From positions 248,001 through 312,000 of the forward strand of contig NW_026999357.1 in assembly GCF_037126465.1 (NCBI RefSeq): a stretch of DNA of 64,000 bases, written 5' to 3'. Origin of the DNA: Ornithodoros turicata (Eukaryota; Arthropoda; Arachnida; Ixodida; Argasidae). Made by a program: the position numbers and the translations under genes. The notes beneath the pieces were generated by a model. The model was not told the origin of the DNA. It saw nothing but the letters and a program-made list of their open reading frames with translations, and did not search any database. Below, in pieces: positions 43,930-52,859 of this stretch. How positions within the stretch are numbered: position 1 is the first letter of the stretch; every line of letters begins with the position of its first letter.

Positions 43930-44150
43930 TGACGTCATTGAACGTGTTTGGACATGTTAAGACGTGTTTGAACATGTTCGGACACGGGCGGCGAACCGTC
44001 GAAGTCGCCCTGGACACACTCGTTCCTCTCACCCTCTCTATGACGTCATTGAACGTGTCTGAACATGTTTGGACGTGTTTGAACATGTTGTGACGTCACT
44101 GAACATGTCTGAACATGTTTGGACGTGTTTGAACATGTTGTGACGTGTGT
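43930..44150. promoter_or_regulatory. divergent control region: CRE plus p53-type decamer array
   Basis: A 50-bp unit occurs at 43930-43979, 44041-44090 and 44091-44140. Each unit is TGACGTCAYT followed by four 10-bp words with no spacer, of the form GAACATGTTT / GGACGTGTTT. The words at 43970, 44061, 44101 and 44111 fit RRRCWWGYYY, the p53-family half-site, at all ten positions; the others miss by one or two. The full 20-bp palindrome pair is 44101-44120. The array lies between TATA boxes for the minus-strand unit (43899) and the PolB unit (44446). Binding is inference. Confidence 0.7.
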
Positions 44151-44192
44151 AGACACGAACCCCGCAATACGAAAAACGTCACGCAGTACGAA

Positions 44193-44262
44193 TTAGACTG
44201 CTGGTTAGTGTGTCGTGCCCAGTGTAGAAGGATCCTGGGTTCGAATCCCACTCTGGGTCTTC
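44193..44262 (+). tRNA. tRNA-like sequence within the Polinton
   Basis: An A-box-like TGGTTAGTGTG (44202-44212) and a perfect B-box GGTTCGAATCC (44238-44248) are spaced as in a tRNA. The T-arm CTGGG-TTCGAAT-CCCAC has one mismatch; the acceptor stem pairs only partly (AGAC with GTCT). It may be a degenerate tRNA, a tRNA-derived SINE head, or an intended polymerase III promoter. Confidence 0.4.
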
Positions 44263-44445
44263 TCATCGTCATATACAAGTCGGCCCAGAGTGTTAGCTAG
44301 AAAATTAGTGTAATGTTTTATTCAACGTCGATGGTATCATTGTCATATGCGACATCGCAAAAAGGCGCGAAAGACGGAAGGCGGGGTAGTCAAAGTACAG
44401 ACGACACCGTCGCAGTGCGAGGAGGAGGTCAGCGGTGTAGCGACT

Positions 44446-44452
44446 ATAAAAG
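44446..44452 (+). promoter_or_regulatory. TATA box of the PolB unit
   Basis: TATAAAA at 44446-44452 predicts a start near 44475, just before the 5' leader exon that ends at the GTAAGT donor at 44525. Confidence 0.6.
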
Positions 44453-44689
44453 GTGCGCTGGTTCTACGACGATTGACAGGAAGCCCACGAGGGGCATCCA
44501 TCCATCCACGACGTGGAGCAAAATGTAAGTTGACCGTCTCTGCTGTGAGAGTGTATTCTATGTATGACATTGTTTTTCAGGAACCGATAGCCGCTGTCAC
44601 CGCATGATACTGAACACACACAGGGACTCATCCCATCCTCTCTCATCATCATCATCATCAATCTCAAGCGTTCCTCAACTGAAGGGAAA

Positions 44690-47600
44690 AGTGAGCATTG
44701 TTTCGTGAGGGGGAATCTCGTACTGATTTTGTTTGACCGCAGTGCCGCGCTGTCTCGTATGTCAGTACGACCCCATCGATGCCATGCTCGTGGCCGTAGA
44801 AAGAGAGCACGAAGCTAGAATAGAGAATCTCGGTAACAGCCCAGTCGTCCTTTCAGACGACGACGACAGAGTCAGTAGTCCACCTTTCGTAATAAATGAA
44901 ACGGACGACGACGACGAACCCCTAGATGGACATGACAATGCAGACGAATTGCTCATGTGGGAAGGGGATCAGTCGTATGCAGATTTCATTCCTCTGTCTG
45001 GTAGGGTTAGAGATGAATCACCAGATGCAAGCCCAGAATTTCGAAACGAAGCTGAGCCTGTCCAGGGTCGTAGAATCGTTGAATTAGAGAACACGTCGTA
45101 GAGAATCATCCCTCCGTCACGGAGAGACGATTCCTTCCTTTCTTTGTCACAGACGAGGCATTTGACGGAACGGCTACTAGGTACACGCTTCTCTGTTCCC
45201 CGCACGATGACAACGTCGACGATTTGCGACTCTATCTACCGAGCATAGCTCCAGTAATCACGCGCGTCCTCGAAGCATATCCCATGCCTTTCAAATTTTG
45301 TCTGTGCTCGAAAGCGCTCATGATTAAGGACGGAGCCGACGGGTTGACTTCTCATCTCCTTCACGTGAACCTTCACATGAGAGTGGTTCATAACCGTCAA
45401 GAAATCGAAGGCGCGATAAATGCTGCTATCGCAGAATCCTCGCAACGCGTTGAAAACTATGCGAGAGAAGGGTCTGGTTTCACCTCGAACGACGTCCAAT
45501 GTGTCGACTTAAAACTAACGCGCTTAAAACCGAAGCGGATTGGGTGCACGATCGAGCTTCCCGAGCTGCTAAAAAGAAAACGAAAGACTCTCACAAACGT
45601 CAAACTTCCACCGAATCACGAAAACGAGTGTTTCAAGTATAGCGTGCTGGCACTCTTGCATCCGTTGAGAAACAACCCAAACGATTATGTTAGATACCGC
45701 AAGTACATGAATCCTTCGAATCCGGAGACGCGCGTAACGTACTGGCCGCCCTGCTTCCCAGTCACTTACGAAGACATTTCCCTGTGGGAGAGAAAAAACA
45801 AAATCTCCGTGTACATCTACGTGTTCGACGAGCAGACGAGTTCGATAACAACAGGACGGGTTCCCTGTACGCTCTATAAAGATAAAGTCCACTTGCTCGA
45901 GGTTAAGGAGCATTTCTATGGGATCCGAAAATTTAGCACTTTCATGGGACGAAGTGACTACTTTTATTGCGAGAAATGCACGTCCGGTTACGGAACGAGA
46001 GAGGCATTGCAGCAACACGAACGTCTGTGTCGAGACGTAAACGAAGTGATTCTCGAAATGCCAAAAGCGGGGGAGAGTGTCTCCTTCAACAAGATACAGT
46101 ACATGCATCCCTATCCCTATTTCGCGGTGTTGGACACGGAGAGCGTTTTGGAAAAGGACGCGCTCGTGAAGGACGCCGTGAGTGTGCACAGGATGAGCTC
46201 GTACTGCATCGTTGTAGTGAGAAGTTGGGACGGGAAAATAATGGGCGTAGATGGCTATTTGGGACCCAACGCGGCAGAGAAATGCTTGCTCTCGCTCAAG
46301 CGATTTAGCGATCAAATCGATAGGTTGAACAGTTGTCCCTGCGCCGTTGGTCATGAGTATGGAAGACCACTTTCGGCACGCGAGCGCTACACACTGCGAA
46401 TTTTGTGGAATCGAATTTAACCGACATACGCGGAAGGTATCGCATCACGACCACACCCAGCTTCGTAGAGCCCGGTTCTTCGAATTTTGTCGCGACGCTG
46501 TGTGATACGTGTAACCTTACGTGTCGTAACACCAAAGAACTCGTCGTGTGCGTGCACAACCTGCAGTACGATTTGAGCTCCCTTCTCCGCCACATGCACG
46601 TTCTAAATCTGGGCGAGCCGTGGATCTTAGCTTCGAGCTCGGAAAAGATAAGAGGGTTCAACATTGGCGATCTCCATTTCCGCGATACCACGCAGTTTTT
46701 CAACCTCTCCTTGTCGAACCTGGTGGAACCCTGCTCGCCAGCGGTGGCGAGAAGCGCGTTTCATTGTACCCGTCAAATGTATGGTGACCGTTTCCGACGC
46801 CTTCTCAGGAAAGGCATTTACCCGTACACCTTCGTCGACAGTTTCGAAGCGTACAATTTGCCCGCACTACCGCCAAAGGAAGCTTTCAAAAGTGACCTGA
46901 ACGACCAAGAGATCACGGACGAGGACTATCAGTACGCCCTCGAGATTTTCGAATTGTTCGAATGTAAGAACCTCGGCGGTTACACGCGTCTCTACGTCAC
47001 GCTCGACGCCTGTCAGCTCTGCGACGTCGTACTGTATTTCAGGAAGATTGCGCTAGAGACGGATAGGTTAGATATCCTACGCACAGTGTCCCTCGCCAGT
47101 TACGCGTGGAGCAGCGCTCTGAAGCTCACCAAAGTCAAACTCGAGCTCATGAGCGATCGCGAGATGTACGAAACAATCGAGAAGGGAATCAGGGGAGGCA
47201 TTTGTAACAGCTTCCACAGATACTGTCGGGCTAATCACGAGGGGTGTGACGATTACGATCCCCAGCAAGAAAAGACTTTTATCCAGTACCTCGACGTGAA
47301 CAGTTTGTACCCGTACGCGATGACTTTCCATCTCCCGACAGGTGGTTTTGAGTGGGTCGATCCTTCGAGGTGGAGCGAGATCAATTTTCTCAACATTCCT
47401 CACGATTCGGAAGTGGGTTACGTCTACGTGGTAGACTTGTCATATCCTGAAGAACTGCACGCGCTCACCAGGGATTTTCCCCTGGCACCCGAACACAGGT
47501 GCGTGGACGAGAACGAACTCTCCCCCTACCAACGCCACCTGAAAGATGCGTTGGCGCTGAACGCCCCTTCCACAACGAAACTCTTGCTGACGTGCTACGA

Positions 47601-48660
47601 CAAAGAACGCTACGTCGTTCATTATGCATTGCTCGCTCTGTACGTGAGGTTGGGCATGAAAATAAAACGTGTTCACAGCATCCTCTCATTCCGCCAAGAC
47701 AACTTTTTGCGAACCTTCGTGCAGAGAAACGTCGCGTTGAGGAATGCCGCGAGCACGAAATTCGAGCGACTTCTGTACAAAACCATGTCGAACAGTACGT
47801 TCGGTAAGTCGATACAAAATGTGAGACGCATGAAAAAGTATGCCCTAGCCTACGACAAAGAAAGTGCGCTCCGAAAAGCTAGCTCCGTCGACAGTCAGCA
47901 TTTTCACATTCTGAGTGACAAGTGCATCTTGTACGAGATGAAACAACGCCGCATCAAATGCACGCACCCCCTTTACGTGGGCTTTGCCATTCTTGAGATA
48001 TCCAAAGTCCGAATGTACAGCTTCGTCTACGAGTCGCTCTTTTCTCGCTTGACATGTCCAGTGCAATTGATCTATAGCGACACGGACAGCATAATTTTTT
48101 CTCTCACGTGTGAAAGCCTGGAAGAGCAGCTGATGAAGATTGAGAGTGAGTTAGATCTGTCTTCCTATCCGCCGGACCACCCACTTTTCAACGACGAGCA
48201 CGCGAATCAGATGGGGTACTTCAAAGACGAGACGGGGGGCGGAGTTATTCAGGAAGTCGTAGCCATCCGAGCGAAAATGTACAGCATTCTCTTGGCTGGG
48301 ACATACAAACAGATCGCGAGAGCGAAAGGAGTTAAGAAAGACGTGGTGAGGAAACATTTATTGCACGAAGTGTACCGAGATTCTCTATTCAATGAAAAGG
48401 CGGTCTCTCAGAAGCAGTGCACCATCCAGAGTATAAAGCAAACGATGTACACCATTTCGAGACTCAAGAAGAGCTTGGTCCCCTACGACGACAAACGCTA
48501 TCTCGTGGATGCCGTACACTCCTTCCCTTATGGGAGCTGCGAATACGGTAAGCTTTCCTAGTGTTTTGACGCGTATCGCATTACGATAGTGCTCCCTCTT
48601 TGTGCAGCACCGGAAAACCCGGAAGAGAGCCCGAGACTGTCGACGCAAGGCATCGAGTAA
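44690..48660 (+). pseudogene. protein-primed-type DNA polymerase B (PolB), spliced, two frame changes
   Basis: Predicted coding exons are 44690 (one base of the ATG), 44743-45000, 45153-48547 and 48608-48660. The ATG is formed by joining 44690 to 44743. The acidic N-terminus (VVLSDDDDR, ETDDDDEPL) leads by the 45001-45152 intron into the conserved N-terminal region (ENECFKYSVLALLHP, SVYIYVFDE, YCEKC...H...C). Motifs present: ExoI VLDTES, the ExoII-type NLQYD, ExoIII LDACQLCDV, Pol A DVNSLYPYAM, Pol B SNSTFGKS and Pol C YSDTDSIIF. Two frame changes, near 46345-46360 and 46450-46495, flank the CEFCGIEFNRHTRKVSHHDH zinc block. The last exon ends ENPEESPRLSTQGIE. It replicates the linear element, probably by protein priming. 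Confidence 0.85.
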
Positions 48661-48975
48661 CCGTGGAACAAAGAGCTGCACGCGCATGTAATCGAGAATA
48701 AAAGTTCTAGTCGAGACATGCTTCTCTCTCTCTCTCTCTCGCAGACAGGAGAAGCACGGGTCATCGTGGCAGTGTGGTAGCGGAATGGGTGTACGAAAAG
48801 AATTACCATTCTGTCATCGTGCTGGTGCAGTGACCCGCGCAATGACGGCGCTGCGATGGAGATTCCCCTTTTCTGGCACGTCTGATCTCACGAACGCAGC
48901 ATTACGAGATGATCAGACAAGGGAGAGAGGGTGCAGGCATCTATTGACCAACTCTTTTGTTTGTATTCAATAAAG
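48661..48975 (+). other. PolB 3' region with two poly(A) signals
   Basis: AATAAA at 48697-48702 and 48969-48974 on the plus strand. A CT microsatellite (48722-48740) precedes a CGCAG acceptor-like site. The 62-codon frame at 48785 has no recognised domain and is not called. Confidence 0.45.
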
Positions 48976-49012
48976 ATGCTTCAGTGAAAGAACACACAGA
49001 GTCTCGTCAAAG

Positions 49013-49471
49013 TTATTCGGACTGTTTAATGCGTTGCATGTCAATAACCAATCGGTATTTCAATAAATCAATGACCAAATTGGCGATGTAGACTGCTTGC
49101 AAATGTCGCTGCTTCCGCAGGGCGTGCTTAATAAGAGCGATGGCACGAGCGAGAAGGTCCATGATGTCTGCAGCGATGTAGTTGAATTCTGCGTTGGACA
49201 AGCTCACAAATTCGCTCATCAGTCCTAGGGGTCCGTCAGGAACCGTTATGCAGACGTTCTTGTAACGGGCGTAGATCCAACGCACCATCTCCTGCAGCGG
49301 CCCCAGCGAGATCTCTCCTATGTTGCCAAAGCCTACCATGTCTATCACGTAGCGAAAAGCAGTGATGACGAGCTCGTTGCGGGGACTTTCGCTGTTGAAA
49401 CATTCCTTCTCCACTTCTTCCCAAGAAGCGTGGGTGCAGGAACAATTTTGTAACGAGTGGTAGCTGAACAT
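49013..49471 (-). CDS. 152-aa right-end ORF, unknown
   Basis: ATG at 49471 (MFSYHSLQNCSCTHASWEEV). The middle reads ITAFRYVIDMVGFGNIGEIS, then LQEMVRWIYARYKNV, then a long helical C-terminus (YIAADIMDLLARAIALIKHA, LVIDLLKYRLVIDMQRI). It looks like an all-alpha protein and no family is recognised. It is transcribed inward from the right TIR promoter (TATAAAGG complement at 49508-49515), mirroring the 91-aa left-end gene. The two share no obvious sequence. Confidence 0.6.
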   Translation of the reverse strand: MFSYHSLQNCSCTHASWEEVEKECFNSESPRNELVITAFRYVIDMVGFGNIGEISLGPLQEMVRWIYARYKNVCITVPDGPLGLMSEFVSLSNAEFNYIAADIMDLLARAIALIKHALRKQRHLQAVYIANLVIDLLKYRLVIDMQRIKQSE

Positions 49472-49483
49472 CTTCACGTAGTG

Positions 49484-50679
49484 ATGACGTGAGCGCGGAG
49501 CGCGCTGCCTTTATACAGATAAACGCGCGCGCGCGCAAAGAAACGAGAGTGGAACCGAAACTCAGAAGCCACCCGTCGCCGCTAGGAGAGCGCGAGCGCG
49601 CGCAGCAGAGAGCCGAAACCGAAAACACCCGCGGGCGGCGCAGACGGCGCTAGGAGCGCGCGCGCGCCCTGCGCGACGGGTGGAGCAGAGGCCCGTCCGC
49701 GCATCAATAGCTGCCGCTGCGCGTCTCCTCAGTCAGTTTCTCTCTGGCTGTCGTGGAAAGCAGACGTGCGCTCCCCGCGCTCGCTCAGTTTCTGGCTGGC
49801 TGTCGTCGAGAGCAGACGTGTGTTCCCCGCGCTCGCTCAGTTTCTGCCTGGCTGATGAGCAGTCGCCGCGGGGGAAAAGGTGAGTGATTTGACGCACTCC
49901 TTTTCTCGTATGTTTGCCGTGTTTAGCGGTGACCAACGAGTGATTTGACCACGCTCGTGTTAAGCCTTTTCCCGCATGTTTAGACTTGTTTTGCGGTGAG
50001 CAAGCCTTTTGTTCGTGTTGACGCATGTTTAGCGATGTGTGCCCAGTGGTTCCCGCCTTGTGTTAGCTGCGTAGTGTTGTGACGTTGTGGTTAGGCCTAA
50101 GCGATCGCCCCCATAAGCCTTTTTCCTCGTATGTTTGCCGTGTTTAGCGGTGACCAGCGAGTGATTTGACCGCGCTCGTGTTAAGCCTTTTCTCGCATGT
50201 TTAGACTTGTTTAGCACTGCTGCCATTTTTACCTGCCGCTAGTATCTTGTTCTCTGTCTTTCCCGTCTAGAGCTATGATGGTGGCGCCATCTGGTGTGAT
50301 GCCTTGCAACTAAGTGGCCACCTGTCATCGATCTCTGCAACTGCTGGGTGCCAACTACCAACATGGCGGGCGCTGGTCACTCGGGTGTTGCGGAGCGGCT
50401 TCTTCGCCGCGGCATCGTTTATTTTCGAATAAATTGTTTCTCTCCACTCTATTTCTATCTTTTTACTTTATTTTCTGCCTATTTTTTTATTTCTTATGGA
50501 CTCCCGTAGTGCACAACGCTCAGCTGGTCTGGACACGAGTTAGACGTTCCCCAATTAGTGTGGTGGCTCCCTGGAGGGTGCTGATTAATGTGGGGGGTCC
50601 CAATTAGCTCTAATTGCTAATTAAATCGTATTCAGGACAGTTGAGCGTTGTGCACTGTGAGAGTCCAGTACTTACTACT
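49484..50679 (-). repeat. Polinton right TIR
   Basis: Inverted counterpart of 35364-36549, about ten bases longer because of short indels in the GC-rich section. It carries the same stem-loop (50498-50538 with 50625-50665), internal repeats and inward TATA box. Confidence 0.9.
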
Positions 50680-50685
50680 CATACC
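50680..50685. other. Polinton target-site duplication, right (CATACC)
   Basis: Perfect copy of 35358-35363, directly after CTTACTACT. Confidence 0.9.
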
Positions 50686-52820
50686 TTCAGCTACCCGTCT
50701 ACAGTGACGCCATAATCGCGAAGGGGTGCCGGAAAATCGCTTTTTCAGGACCGTTTTTCTCAAAAAGACCATCATCAATTTTGTTTGTTATGTAGACATG
50801 CCTTGGACACCGCTCTTTGGCATAGAATTTCTGCTTATTTTATTTATTTACGGCGCAAATACTTTTCCCGTGCCTTGATCGAACAGTGCAAACAGTAAAT
50901 GCAAAACGTACACAAAACGGATTACGCAGAACTCGTGCTTCTTTTTGGATTAGGAATAACTTTTTTTTTTTCCTGAAGAAAATGAAAAGGTCACCGGCGC
51001 CCCCTGGTCGATTAGAAATGAAACTACCCTGAGACAATGAAGTATCCACAAACACGGTTGGCCGGCAGTGTATAGTGTCCGTGACCCTAACAGATTTCGC
51101 CGAAATGCAAGTATGTAACTAAACGGAATCGCATTGCGCAGTCTACGCCCCCTAGTCGCCAGATTTGCTAAAGCCTCTGGGCGACCACCACTGGCGTATC
51201 TCTCTCCTCCGTATTACTGTTTTTTGCTTGTATTCGTCTTTGCGTCTCGGCAGGGCTTTCTTTGGTCACGCAAAATCGCTTTCATATTTCCTTTTTGGTC
51301 CCCTTCATAGTAAGTCTATTCTTTTTGCCTGACCCCTTGAACTAGTTCAAGCAGTGCAATCCTCTCGCATTCTTTTCGCCATGGACCTCGCATGCATTTA
51401 AGAACTGGTGATGGATCGGTGCAGCACTTTTCTTTCGAAATCAATAAACTTAGTCTATGGGAAACAGCGAGACTCACTGCGACCTGTCAGTAAGAATCGA
51501 AAGCCACCGGCGCTCGAGCTTACTTCCCGCTCCAGATAGTGTTTCCACCGTTTCCGGCGGTCGAATGAATCAACACTCAACCACTCAACTATTCCGGTGC
51601 GGGCGCCATCTGTCGGCATTCCTCCGAAGCTTGAATATGACAGGCCACGAGCTCGATTGGCCACGCGGAGAGCTTACTGGTTTGTGATTAGCCGAGCCCC
51701 ACGATCTGGGATGAATCGGAGAGCTCTATCACCGAAGCGAGTCGTAAAGCCGGGGGGCCGGTTATCGAAGAACGTCTGAGAACTTAACTGAATCGAAGGA
51801 GTAGGAGAACCGGGAGAACCGTTCACTCGCGAGCTGAATCGAAGAGCAACAGAATCGTTTGCTCTCAAACGGCGCACTGGTTCATGGGTTCTTCGGTTGT
51901 CCGCGACTCCTTGCGTACAATTGCGTTGTTCTTGCTAGTCCCCTTTGGAATCTTAGCGTTGGTTCACTACGGCGCGTCCCGTCGATATCGATCTTTGTGG
52001 CGGACGTCGTATAGGTGCAAGTCTTCAGAATAAAAAAAATCAAAAAGCTATTTGTCAGGTATACCGGAAAGGCCCTTTCTGGCTAGTATGTGAGGTGGCA
52101 GAGGTGTTTTCCATGTATTTAGTTAGGATCAATACTGAGAAAACTTAAGCCAGTCCCCCGGTGCCTACCTACTTCGAGCCTCAGTGGCTACGGTAGAGGC
52201 TCCGCATAGAAAACTAGTATGACCCACTGACTCAATGATTCATGAACGAATCTTTCGAACGAGTCCCTAATGTTCACTAATTTGAACGAGCACATCAGAT
52301 ATTGGGGACACTCTTTTCGGCTGTAGTTCGAGTCACACGGGCTCCGCCTCTCTGCGAACGTCACATGTCACGTGAGAAGGTCGCTTTTGCCCGCGCGCTG
52401 GCCGCTGGGGATTCTTCAAGCTGCGGAGGGATGGGTTAATGTGCTCGTAGCTTAGGTAAATGCGTTTTACGCGTAGTTCTGCATACCCTTGCTGGATGGA
52501 CATGAGATGAGATGAGTTTCTGTAAAGCCGACAGGGGTTCGCCACACTGAGGGCATTCAGGTCGTTCCTCCTCTCGAGAGAAACTGGGAAGTGTCTGAAT
52601 TTCTTCACCGCTTTCCCGTGCCAGAGCCGTAATACATGGCACTGGCGCTGCCTCGGCCAGCATAGGGACGCCGATCGGCGACACTGATGGGTATCTGGCA
52701 CACAAAATAATTCATACGGCAAGGAAAGCTTTGGTTCGTTTGTTAAACCAAGCATATCATTCTAGCGATTGCAAGAAGAAGAGTAACTCGTTCACTAGTC
52801 ATTTCTTCGCAGGCAAGATG
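50686..52820. other. no gene recognised; degenerate repeats
   Basis: 50885-51030 repeats a sequence found left of the Polinton at 34624-34960. The 51780-52290 stretch is rich in GAATCGAA/GAACGA words. No gene, RNA or clean element boundary is seen. Confidence 0.4.
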
Positions 52821-52821
52821 G

Positions 52822-52850
52822 TGTGTGTGTGGGGGGGGGGGGGGGGGGGG
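52822..52850 (+). repeat. GT/G homopolymer tract
   Basis: A short GT run continues into an uninterrupted run of about 20 G. The exact length is unreliable in assemblies. Confidence 0.8.
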
Positions 52851-52859
52851 TATCTACAT

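Larger units (their letters stand above)
35364..50679 (+). mobile_element. complete Polinton/Maverick element (15,316 bp)
   Basis: Begins AGTAGTAAG and ends CTTACTACT, with ~1.19-kb terminal inverted repeats and a perfect 6-bp target duplication. It encodes the full Polinton set: packaging ATPase, rve integrase with chromodomain, minor and major capsid proteins, adenain-like protease, a pVI/X-like protein and protein-primed-type PolB, plus five small ORFs. The gene content predicts a virion-forming relative of adintoviruses and virophage-like polintoviruses. The ATPase, PY, integrase, minor capsid and PolB genes show frame changes, so this copy may be defective, or the assembly may contain indels. 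Confidence 0.95.

Noticed and set aside
43970..43979. GAACATGTTC as a heat-shock or steroid-receptor element
   Set aside because: Heat-shock elements need GAA and TTC two bases apart, and steroid sites need a three-base spacer. The 10-bp RRRCWWGYYY form fits all units better.
43930..44150. CRISPR-like regular repeat
   Set aside because: The periodic units have no unique spacers and lie in a eukaryotic element between divergent promoters. A control array fits better.
45569..46354. A 261-codon open frame on the minus strand
   Set aside because: It lies exactly opposite the conserved N-terminal part of PolB, has no splice or promoter support, and its peptide shows no domain. It is a by-product of PolB codon use.
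48785..48973. A 62-codon ORF between PolB and the right-end gene
   Set aside because: It lies between two poly(A) signals and lacks a promoter or motif. It is more likely the 3' untranslated region.
35364..50679. An endogenous adenovirus or other exogenous animal virus genome
   Set aside because: The rve integrase with chromodomain, 6-bp target duplication and AG...CT TIRs identify a Polinton/Maverick. The adenovirus-like protease and X protein are normal parts of that group.
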